From assembly GCA_001414345.1 (NCBI GenBank), contig LLCB01000523.1, forward strand, positions 1 through 26,459: a stretch of DNA of 26,459 bases. Direction: 5' to 3'. Both the position numbers and the translations under genes were made by a program. The notes beneath the pieces were generated by a model. It did not search any database. It was not told where the DNA came from and saw only the letters and a program-made list of their open reading frames with translations. Shown piece by piece: positions 1 to 10,215 of the stretch (position 1 is the stretch's first letter; every line of letters begins with the position of its first letter). The DNA is from Hymenoscyphus infarciens. Taxonomy: Eukaryota > Ascomycota > Leotiomycetes > Helotiales > Helotiaceae.

Positions 1-1105
1 ATTACTTTCTAAGTAAATAGATAAATTATAAAAGAAGAAGTATTAAATAAGTATACTTAGTACTAAATAATAGACTAATAGACTTATTACTTTCAAAGTA
101 AATAGACTTATTACTTAGAAAGTAACTAAACTTATTACTTTCTAAGTAAATAGATAAATTATAAAAGAAGAAGTATTAAATAAGTATACTTAGTACTAAA
201 TAATAGACTAATAGACTTATTACTTTCAAAGTAAATAGACTTATTACTTAGAAAGTAACTTGACTAATTACTAAAGAGGTATTAAAGAAGTAGACTTAGT
301 ACTAAGTAATAGACTAATAGACTTAATACTTAGAAAGTAACTAAACTTATTACTTTCTAAGTAAATAGACTTATTACTTAGAAAGTAAGAAGTTAATTAA
401 TCTATTATTTAGTACTAAGTTTACTTATTAAGTACTAATTATTAAGTTATTAGTCTATTTACTTAGAAAGTAATAAGTCTATTAGTCTCTTATTTAGTAC
501 TAAGTATACTTATTTAATACTTCTTTTTTATAATTTATCTATTTACTTTCTAAGTGTTAAGTCTATTAGTCTATTACTTAGTACTAAGTCAACTTCTTTA
601 ATATCTCTTTAGTAATTAGTCTAGTTACTTTCTAAGTAATAAGATTAGTTACTTTCTAAGTATTAAGTCTATTTACTTTGAAAGTAATAAGTCTATTAGT
701 CTATTATTTAATACTAAGTATACTTATTTAATACTTTTTCTTTTATAATTTATCTATTTACTTAGAAGTTATAAGTTTAGTTACTTTCTAAGTATTAAGT
801 CTATTAGTCTATTACTTAGTACTAAGTCTACTTCTTTAATACCTCTTTAGTAATTAGTCTAGTTACTTTCTAAGTAATAAGTTTAGTTACTTTCTAAGTA
901 TTAAGTCTATTTACTTTGAAAGTAATAAGTCTATTAGTCTATTCTTTAATACTAAGTATACTTATTTAATACTTTTTCTTTTATAATTTATCTATTTACT
1001 TAGAAGTAATAAGTTTAGTTACTTTCTAAGTATTAAGTCTATTAGTCTATTACTTAGTACTAAGTATACTTATTTAATACTTTTTCTTTTATAATTCGTC
1101 TATTA
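1..1105. repeat. Head-to-head tandem repeat array
   Basis: The first 400 or so bases hold tandem units in one orientation: the segment starting at 1 recurs at 134 (period 133), and a third, diverged unit follows from about 255. From about 405 on, the same motifs appear reverse-complemented. The marker TATACTTATTTAATAC begins at 505, 719, 957 and 1065, and its reverse complement begins at 40 and 173. Units are built from short palindromic modules such as TTACTTTCTAAGTAA and CTTAGTACTAAG. The array is therefore a large imperfect inverted repeat with a turn-over point near 400-430. It begins at the window edge, so its true left end is unknown. Confidence 0.8.
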
Positions 1106-1460
1106 ACTTAAAATCTAGTTAATAGGCTTATAAATTAGAAAGCTTTTAAGCGAATTCTATATTAAAGTTATATAAAAAGCATATATTATATAGTAGTAGC
1201 ATCTTTTATTAGATCTATAAAGAGTCTTATAAATTAAAAGGCTTTTAATAGTATCTCCTAGAGTATTTATATATAACTTCTTTAAAATAAGTAATAAATA
1301 CCTCTCTTAAAACAAGTAATAAATCAACCTTAAACGCTAGCATATATAGCCTATACTCTTATTATTTTATACCTCTAGCCTATATACTCTAATACCCCTA
1401 GCCTTAGCTATATTATAGATTATAATCAACTATTCTACTAGCTATAGTAGTAGTTTAAAG

Positions 1461-2380
1461 AGAGTTAAGGTAATCTTAGTAAGAAAGAAGTATTATAATA
1501 TTAAAATTAGGCCTAAATTAATTATAGAGAAGAAGGAGGATTATATACTTTATATTAATAAGAAGGGTATTTAGAACGTTAGATATACTCTATTATAGTA
1601 TTAATATAATAAATAAGAAAGTAAATAAAGTAAATAAATACTTATAAGACCTAGGAACTCTTTCTTAACTAAATATACCTTAAGTAACACCTTCTTATAT
1701 AAGCAGCTATAGTATAATCGATCCTTCTTAAGGTTAGAGTTATTAGTAGTCTACTATATAATAAGTAAAAAGCCTTATAAAATATAAGAGTATTTAATTA
1801 TATATAAAATATAAATAGCTTAACTTTAGTAGTAGGAAAAACACTTAATAGTACTATTAGTATATTAAGTCCTATCCTTCTTCGTAGTCTAGAAAGAGGT
1901 ACTATAATTAGATTATTATTATATATTTATTTATAAATTATAAGGCTTTTAAGAGTATATACTATAGACGTTCTTCTAGGTCGAAGTCGTCGATAGAGAG
2001 TATTATTCCTTAATAGCAACTATTCTAGTAAGCTTTCTAGGCTTTAAGACGTATACTATATAAAAGATATATTAGTAGATATAATTAGAAGTATTTAAGA
2101 GTATTTAAGAGTATCTTAGAGCCTTAGAAAGCTCTCTAGGCTATAGAAAGTATATACTAGACTACGCGAACTTAGAGAGTAGCCTAATCCTATTTATATA
2201 TAATAGCGTTATTTAAGAAGGTATAGAGCTAAACTATAACTATAGAGGGCTTTATAATCGATATTTAGCTAGGCGTATATAAGTAGGAGATATATTAAAG
2301 ATATATTAGAAGCGTAGAAGGCGTTAGAGCTATAGTTGTTTAAGATAACTTTAAAGCTATTCGCGATTCTATAAGAAATA
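1461..2380 (+). pseudogene. Decayed reading frame in RIP-mutated DNA
   Basis: The frame starting at 1461 runs 37 codons without a stop (to 1571), rich in Lys, Arg, Ile and Tyr, which is unusual in this TA-rich setting. It then continues with only TAA and TAG interruptions, as expected if CAA and CAG (Gln) codons were hit by RIP. Between the stops it still reads like a basic protein, with no obvious frameshift to about 2380. I recognise no domain. It is probably an old transposable-element gene. The lack of TGA stops is weak evidence, because TG is depleted everywhere here. Confidence 0.25.
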
Positions 2381-2655
2381 ATTTTTAGAGTCACGTATAA
2401 TAGGTAATAAGATCGGACTTAAGCCTAATTAGGTTTAGAGGCTAAGACTTTTAGCGTAGGACCTCTTAGTAAGAACTAGTACTTCGACTTAGGAATCTTA
2501 TAATAAGAATCTATATTTAAATTAATAAGAGAAAATTTAATATTTACTACTAATAATAATTATAAATAAATAAATAAATAAAAACGATAGTAAATTAGTA
2601 ATAAAAGTAATAAAAGAATCGATAATAGAAATTAAAGTGTTTATAGAAGAATAGA

Positions 2656-2745
2656 CTAAGTTAAGCTAAGTTAAGTTAAGTTAAGTTAAGTTAAGTTAAA
2701 CTAAGATAAGTTAAGTTAAGCTAAGCTAAACTAGGCTAAGTTAAA
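2656..2745. repeat. Pentanucleotide microsatellite (TTAAG/CTAAG)
   Basis: Eighteen consecutive pentamers, mostly TTAAG or CTAAG, with a few variants (TTAAA, ATAAG, CTAAA, CTAGG). The variants differ mainly by transitions, as expected for an older repeat diversified by RIP or drift. Confidence 0.85.
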
Positions 2746-2749
2746 TATA

Positions 2750-2800
2750 AGTAGTAGTAGTAGTTATAGTAGTAGTAGTAGTAGTAGTAGTAGTAATAGT
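2750..2800. repeat. Trinucleotide microsatellite (TAG/GTA)n
   Basis: A run of TAG units interrupted by TTA and TAA variants, directly after the pentamer tract. There are no coding signs around it. Confidence 0.85.
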
Positions 2801-5800
2801 TAATTCTAATTTCTAATTTCTCTTATACTTTTATACTTCTATACTTCTATCTTTTTCTCTTTTTAAACTAAAAGTTTCTATTACTAGATTTAAAAGTAAA
2901 TAGCTTTTTTATTTAGATTTAGTTATTATTAGTTATTTTTAGTAGAGATATTAGATATTTAAGTCTACTTATTAATAGATTAAACTTTAAAAGGCTTTTT
3001 TTATATAAGAGTAGTATAATATAAGTAAAGTCTTTTTACTTACTTACTTTTTTATAGCTAGGTTAATATATTATATAAATTATAAATTATATAAATTATA
3101 TGAAATATATTATATATATGAAATATATTATATATATTTTTTAATTTAGGATTTATTTCTTATATATATACTAGACTTGAGAATTTAATCTATCTTATAT
3201 ACTTAATAGAACTTTATGAAATATTTCATAGGATTTAGATAAAATATATTAAAAGCCTATTTAGTCTACTCTAGAATAATTATAAATAGTCTCTTATATA
3301 TAGAGAGATCTTTTAAAAGTAATATAGTATATATTTATTTATTATCTAATTATTTAGATAATATATTCTATAATCGTTTAGCTTATATAATTTAGAGCTA
3401 GAGTTATAATACTAGTATAAGTAGATAAGAAAAGAGATACTAGAATATATTATAATTATCGTAGTTTTAAAAAATTAAAAAATAATAACTTTTTATTAGT
3501 AGATATAATCTTTTATATAAATATTAGACTATTTAGTTAAATAATCCGGCTTAAAAAATATACGAGCTTAATAATTCTATATATATTAAAGTATTAAATA
3601 TATTAAATTATCTATTATTATTATAACGTCTTTTTAGTAGTATATATATATTAAACTAACTAAGAAATATATAAGCTAAATAGGCTCTAAAGTAGAATAT
3701 TAAAAGTCTAGTAGAATAATAGAACTAAATAATATAAAGTTTAAAAAATAGTTTAGCTATTTACTCTAGAAATAGAACTTTACTCTTAAATACTATAGAA
3801 TCGCTATTTAGGAGTTTAAAGTAATCTATATAACTTCGTAGAATTATCTAGAGTAGGAATAAGAGGCGATATAGTTAAGAAGTTCTTTTGTAATCTAGCT
3901 ATTGTTTATAAGCCTAGAAAGCTATCTCTTCTAGACCTAAGAGATAGATTACGCGGAAATAGAGTTATATAATACTCTAGTTCCTCTATATATATAGTAG
4001 AGTTTTTATCTCTAAATATAAAGCTTCTTAGAGCGTTTTTAACTCAAAACTACGTTATAATAATTTATAAATAAAAAAAGCCTTTAAAAGGCTCTCTTTT
4101 TATTTCTAAAAAGTCTATCTTTATTCTTGACTTCTATCTTTTTTCATCTCTTCTTAGTACTAGCTACTAAAAATTATAATATCTACTACTATTATTAATA
4201 CTTTAAAAGTTTAATAACTTTAGTTACTTTAATTACTTTAACGATTTTACTCTTTAAGTATTATCTCTTTATCTTACTTTTTACTAAGTTACTATATCTT
4301 TATAAGTATTAAGCTCTTAGTCTTACGCTTCTCTAGAATTACTACTAATATTACTTATTCTTTTATCTTAACTAAGTATTTTAAGCTCTAAGAAGAATCT
4401 TTTTAAAACTAAGGTAGTTGAAACTAATATAAGTATACTCTATTTAGATTTTTAAGAAGTGTTTTAAATTAAGAGAAAGTCTACTAAAAGGCTTTAAACT
4501 AGCTATATTTAGCTTTATATAATTAATAAGTAGTATAAAATAGTTTATATATAAGAAACTCTTAAATCTAATAATATAATTAGCTTATTAATTTCTTTAA
4601 TACTAAACTAACTAGCTATTAGAAGTAGTATTATAAGTACTATACTAAGAGATATACTATAAATAATAGTACTAAAATTATTATATCTTACTTTCTTAAG
4701 AATTATAGAATAGATATTAAATCTCTATACTAAAAGGCTATTAAAAAGAGATAAATTAGTATTAAAGAAGCTATAAATAGAGTCTACTAAGATCTATAAA
4801 AAATATAAGATTATATATATAATTTGTCTTAACTTTAAGAATAAATACTTAGTATTTAATTCTAATACTTTAGAGGTTTTACTTAAAAACGTTATTATCT
4901 TTTAAAACTTTTCTATATACTTTACTAAATATAAAGCCTCTTATACTGTTATTTAATATCTTAAGAATCTTAGAGATAATATTTTATCTAAAGTATACTT
5001 TATACTTTATAGCTAGTTTAAATAATAATACTAGAATAGTTTTACTAAAATAAAGTAGTATTAAGTAAGATTCTAGTCTAAAAGATATATATTTAATAAT
5101 AGATAGAAGTTAAATAAAAGTCTTTCTATTCTATAATATATAGCTTATAGAGTTAACGAGATTAGTAATCTATTAGAAGTAGTACTTAGTATAAAATAAA
5201 TTAAAAAGTCTTATATAAGTAAAAATATAATACTCTTTTTATTTAAAATACTCTTAGATTATAATATACAAAAACACTTCTAAAAATTATAAATAAATAC
5301 TTATTACTTATTATAATTATAATTAATAAAAGTAGCTACTTTCTTATAAATAACATATCTAATAATAATATTATACTTTACTAAGTTACTTTAGTATTAG
5401 ATAAAAGTAATATAAGAAACTAGACTAACTACTACTAAATTTAATATATATACTATATACTCTATCTTATTACTAGAGATATATCTTCTAAAAAGTATAT
5501 AGATTCTTAGCTTAAAATAAACTAATTAAAAGATACTTACTTCTAAAACCTTTTATAAGAGTTTAAAGTTTATAATACTCTTAAATATCTCTTTAATCTT
5601 ATAAAAAAGATATATATAAATATAGTACTATATAACGAATTTAAAAAGTTATTTAAAAGCTTTACTATACTTTAAGCTATTAAAATATACTAGATATTCT
5701 AATATAGAAGTATAATAACACGAAATATATACTACTATAGAAGAGGTATATAAGAGTATATTTAGTAGAATAATATATATAAATACTAGGCTCTAATATA

Positions 5801-5848
5801 GAAGAAAAGGCTAAGCTAGCCTTTTCTAACTCTAGGAGTAGATAGCTA
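2801..5848. other. AT-rich RIP relic DNA, no intact gene
   Basis: About 3 kb of TA-rich sequence with TAA and TAG stops in every frame. A short tandem of an 18-base unit (TGAAATATATTATA core, starting at 3101 and 3119) is the only local repeat I could place. A frame over 4381-5510 gives protein-like stretches when stops are ignored, but a second frame is equally open over 4860-5040, so I do not call a gene. It probably holds several overlapping decayed transposable elements. Confidence 0.6.
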
Positions 5849-6047
5849 TATATAAGAGGTTTAGATAATATAAAAGAGTCTAAAACCGAATAATAATATA
5901 CGTCGGCTAATATAAAAGCCTAAACTCTACGAAGTACGTCTAAAAGCCTAGACGTACGTAATCTTCTTAAAATAGATAATATAAAACAATAGCTAAAATA
6001 ACTATAGCTAAAACCTTATATAAAGTAGATACTTCTAGCTATCTAGA
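5849..6047 (-). repeat. Inverted, diverged LTR relic
   Basis: The reverse complement of this stretch matches the LTRs at 6836-7081 and 8726-8971 in order. The matching landmarks are the ATATAAGAGGT block, a block around CGTCGGCTAATATAAAAGCC (5900-5919), the ATCTTCTTAAAATAGATAATATAA block, and the terminal TAGCTATCTAGAATA block. Two stretches (about 5861-5881 and 5926-5959) have no counterpart, so the copy carries insertions or rearrangements. It is a solo or partial LTR of the same family in opposite orientation. Confidence 0.6.
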
Positions 6048-6835
6048 ATAGCCTAGATAATAAGCTATTATAAGAAGTATTTAAAAAGCGATTACTTTAA
6101 AGCTTAAGATTAAGTACTTTAAAGCGATATATATAACTTTAATCTTAATAATATAATTACTATTTATAATTAGTCTAAACTTAGTTTAATAAGTATAATA
6201 TCTCTCTTTCTTAATCTTTAGCTAATTAAATTAGATAAGACTCTTTTTTAGCTCTTTTAAACACTTCTTAGTAGTATTTAAGAGTATAACTAAAATTCTT
6301 AATAAAATAATCTTAATAATAGACTTTATTCTCTCTCTTTTTAAGAAAGCTTAAAAGAAGTATATTAAGAATCTAACTATACTATTCTTACTTTAAAAAA
6401 GTAAATAATAGCTTTTTCTTTTTTACTTTTACTAACTTAAATAAGATAAGAAAAGATCTTTAAATACTATAATCTAACTAATAAATTACTAGTATATACT
6501 ACTATAGTAGTAGTCTATCTAGCTTATAAGTAGAAGTACTTAAAAAGTTCTAGAAACCTAGCTAGATAGCTTTTACTTAGACTATAGTAGAAAAACTATA
6601 AAATAACGATTATTACTTTATAATAGTATCTAGTTATATAAATAATAGAAATATTAACTCTTAGATTTTATTATTTAACTTATTTTATTAATTCTTAGTA
6701 TATAGCTAAGAGCTTAATTAATTTATCTAGTTTTTATTTTAAAAGAGAAGTAAGAGATAAGCTTTAACCTCTGTTTTAATATTTTAAACTTTATTTTAGA
6801 CTCTTTTTAGCTAATACGCTTTTATAATAGTATAC

Positions 6836-7081
6836 TGTCATCTTAGATAGCTGGGAGTACCTGCTATATATAAGGTTTCAGCAGTTGTTATCTTATATTA
6901 TCTGTTTTAGGAAGGTTATATAGGTTCGGGCTTTTATATTAGCCGACGTATAACGTTAGTCGGTTTCGTACCTCTTATATATTAATATTATTTAGAGCTA
7001 TCTTCGCTCTTTACCTTTAGTTTTTATATTAATAACTACGAATAGACTACTTCTTTACTTTACTTCTGCCTTGTTATTATA
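6836..7081 (+). repeat. 5' LTR
   Basis: 246 bases, starting TGTCATCTTAG and ending GTTATTATA. The canonical terminal CA appears as TA, which RIP would produce. A TATATATAA box at 6865-6873 is placed as expected for an LTR promoter. It aligns without gaps to 8726-8971. Confidence 0.65.
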
Positions 7082-7910
7082 TTAAACTAAAGGTTACTTT
7101 TCTTATTAGGCTTCTTAACCTTACTTCTATTCTAGCCTCCCTGCTACTAACTCTATAACCCCCTTTTTTTAAACAGCTCCTAGATACCTATATATACGCT
7201 CTAGGACTCCCTTTTTAAATAGCTCTTAGATAACTATATATATACTTTGCGACTCTACGGCTTTGGTTCTCTTTATAGTACCGAACCCCTTTAAATAGCT
7301 TATAGACCCCTCGTCAGCAACCTCTGAATTAATACCTAGCTTAAGACCCCTCTCTAGCTTTAGATCCCCTCCTTCTAGTATCTAACTCCTATCTAGCATC
7401 TTCGGATCTCCTCTCTCTAGCGTTTATAGACCCTCTTCTAGTATCTTCGGATCCTCTTCCCCCCTTTTTGATATTATGTCAACAGTTCTACTACGAGGCG
7501 TTAAACGACCTTCTAGGGCTACTCCCTCTTTTCAAAAGACCTTCTGAACTCTCTCTAACTTATAACTATACGCTGAAATAATAAGAGCTTAGCTCTTAAA
7601 GATAACCTTCCTAAATTCAGATAATATATAGATAATAGGCGGATAAGATAGAAGCAAAAGGTATATAAAGAATAAAACGATTAGTTAGAGAGATAGAGGA
7701 TAAAATTATAAGCGAACTTTGAAGTTAATAACTAAATCCTACCTCTGAACTCTCCTTAATCCGACCCTTATTCGAACCCTTCTTTACTTTTTAATACCTG
7801 AATTTAGACCTCTTTCGCTTATAGGCTCTTACCTCTAATGCCTTCCTACTACTTCCTAACTCTTAAATCAGATATGAATTAGTTGAAATACGCTTTCTAT
7901 TAAGACTAAA

Positions 7911-8348
7911 GAAGTAAGCTCTTAGCTAAGTTATTACTATTAATCCTAACTGAACATTATCTGAAAGAGATAGAAGTGGAATTAGGAAGAAGATTATACT
8001 AAAGAAATGTTTACTTTTTAAGTATAGCTATACTTAGAGAGAATTAGAATAGTTCTTCTATATATAGGATATACACCTTAGCTCTAAAACGTAATACCTA
8101 TCTAGCTCTAAGCTCTTTATAATACGATAGTAACTCTTCTTTGAAATCAGAAGATAACGATTAAGTCTTTAAGTACTCTTAAAGGGAATAAAGTAATATA
8201 ACAACTTCGGAAATAACTTTACCTTTGACTATCTAAAACCCTATTAACTCTAATAAGAGTCTTATATTCTTTACTTTCTTTTATTTGAATTCGACTCAGA
8301 TATAAATTAGTATACTCTTGAAGTAAGCTCTTAGCTAAGTTATTACTA
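7911..8348 (+). repeat. Internal direct repeat of the LTR element
   Basis: An identical 29-base stretch beginning GAAGTAAGCTCTTAGCTAAG lies at 7911-7939 and 8320-8348 (offset 409). Upstream of each is a related CAGATAT(G/A)AATTAGT motif (about 7869 and 8297), so the duplication was originally longer. It is not explained by LTR biology and may be a tandem or segmental duplication inside the element. Confidence 0.7.
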
Positions 8349-8725
8349 CCTCTTAAATAAACGACTTCTAACTCTACTCTAAATTCGCTTTTAACTTTTA
8401 CTTTAAACTTTCTCTAACCTACTAGACAGGATTAGACTATACTCTTTTAGCGAATACTTACTTTTAATATTAAGAGATTACGAAGTCTTTTTACAAGTAT
8501 CTACGGTTACGATTCAGGACTAATATCTTATCCTACTTATAATAAATTATAATAAATAAAGTATCTATAAACTTAGGTTAGCTATAATTTAGACCCTAAC
8601 CTTCTCGCTTATAATAAAATTAATAAATATTATAACACTTATACTATTCTAATTTAACCTTAAACGAAAAGAGATAGAAGACTTGAGATAAGTCTTTTTT
8701 AAGGAAGAGGGATATAACGGTATAC

Positions 8726-8971
8726 TGTTATCCTAGATAGCTAGGAGTACCTACTATATATAGAGTTTCAGTAGTTGTTGTCTTATATTATCTATTTTAA
8801 GAAGGTTATATAGGTTTAGGCTTTTATATTAGCTAACGTATAATATTAGTCGGTTTTATACCTCTTATATATTAGTATTATTTAGAGCTATCTTTACTCT
8901 TTACCTTTAGTTTTCGTATTAATAACTACGAATAGACTACTTCTCTACTCTACTCCTGCCTTATTATTATA
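8726..8971 (+). repeat. 3' LTR
   Basis: 246 bases, starting TGTTATCCTAG and ending ATTATTATA. My hand alignment to the 5' LTR has no gaps and about 27 mismatches (roughly 89% identity), all transitions (C/T or G/A). This is expected for two once-identical LTRs mutated independently by RIP. Confidence 0.65.
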
Positions 8972-10215
8972 GCTTTAGTCTAGGCTTCTCTCTTTTTTAC
9001 TTAATAAGTATACTTAATACTATACTCTTCTATTATAAGATATAGATAAACGTATAATTAAATAGTAGCTCTAACGTACTTAAAAGAAGACTTATTTTTA
9101 TAAGATAGTAATAAACGTATATTCTATCTCTTACTTAAATACTATAGTAGAATATCTTTCTTTATTAACTAAATTAGTAGTTACTAATTAATATAATTAC
9201 TTTAAAGTATATATTATAGAGATACTTAAATACTTAAAATCCTAGTATAAGATTATATCTTTTAATCTTAATATCTAATTTAAGAGTAAGAAAGAGGTCT
9301 TTAATATATTAGAAGTACTTTAAAATAGAATAAGAAATAGTAGATCTAGTTTTAGCTTAAGTTTTAAGAGATTAGTAAACTAAACTTATTTTTATTATTT
9401 TATCTTATTATAAATATTATTTTATATATTTCTAGTATTTAGATAACTATTTCCTTATATCTAATAATTTCTATAATATACTATTAATTTATTATTAAAT
9501 AAAGAGTATTATAGAAGATTAGTTATTAAAGTACTACTACTAGGCTAATTATTTCTAAAATCTTATATCTAGTAACTTAGTTATTCTTAATAACTACGTC
9601 TTTTAAAAATAAGCTTTAAATACTAAAAATTTAATTAAATACTATTTAGTTACTATTAAACCTCCTTTTAAATTTAAAGTATTATAGTTAATTATATACT
9701 ATAATCTTTATATAAAATAATTAGTAAGATATACTTAGATCTTAGTTTTAGCGTAGTATATATATAATATATACTCTAAATATCTATTAATTTATATACT
9801 AAAAATTAACTTTTAGCTATATAAATAATAGAACTACTAGCTTAGTATAAAATCGTCTAATATACTCGGTTTAGGCTATTTATCTTATACTAAATAACAC
9901 TTATAAATTATTTTATTAATATCTAGTATTATTATTATATAGTTTTAAAGTAATAGAAGAGTATATAGAAAAAGTATAAATAGCTTTATTTTAAGAAAAA
10001 GTAGAACTTTATATCTATAAGTTATTAAAAGATATATCTTTTAATATTATAATATTAATATAATATTATTCTATATTTTAATATATATTATTATAATATT
10101 ATAATAATATATTAATCTATAATACTATGATATTTTACTACGATAATACGATCGACTATACTAGAGATAAACTAGACTATAGAAGCATAGCTAAATATTT
10201 ATTAGAAGACCTACT
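8972..10215. other. AT-rich RIP relic DNA with a possible decayed frame
   Basis: TA-rich sequence without CA or TG. From 9226 a frame reads through several hundred bases with only TAA and TAG stops and Lys/Phe/Ser/Leu-rich stretches between them, so it may be a decayed element gene, but the frame choice is not secure. A palindromic segment (AAAAGATATATCTTTT, about 10,027-10,042) and dense TAATATTATAA runs (10,040-10,110) lie near the right edge of the block. Confidence 0.5.

Larger units (their letters stand above)
6830..8971 (+). mobile_element. Short LTR element, probably non-autonomous
   Basis: Two direct repeats of equal length bound a 1,644-base interior (7082-8725). The interior has no open frame above the noise level and no recognisable gag, protease, RT or integrase, which suggests a non-autonomous (TRIM- or LARD-like) element or a heavily deleted one. 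No matching target-site duplication is visible. The five bases before both repeats are TATAC, and the bases after the second repeat are GCTTT. The orientation follows the TATA-like box and the TG start of the LTR. The interior retains more CA and TG than its surroundings. Confidence 0.6.
1..10215. other. RIP-degraded AT-rich block (heterochromatin-like)
   Basis: Nearly the whole stretch is A+T with very few CA or TG dinucleotides, while TA, AG and CT are abundant. This is expected when CpA is turned into TpA on both strands by repeat-induced point mutation in ascomycetes. Some CpG sites survive, which fits CpA as the preferred target. No intact open frame of useful length exists. The block ends sharply at about 10,215-10,240, where CA and TG reappear. 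Part of 7100-8500 is less depleted. Such blocks in fungi usually carry H3K9 methylation, but that is family knowledge and not visible here. Individual elements inside are listed separately. Confidence 0.85.

Noticed and set aside
1..1105. CRISPR-like array
   Set aside because: Units are contiguous and mixed in orientation with no unique spacers, and the genome is eukaryotic.
4381..5510. Long frame with only TAA/TAG stops, possibly a decayed transposon protein
   Set aside because: Stop density is about 8% of codons, and a second frame is as open or more so over 4860-5040. TGA cannot arise easily in TG-depleted DNA, so the absence of TGA proves nothing.
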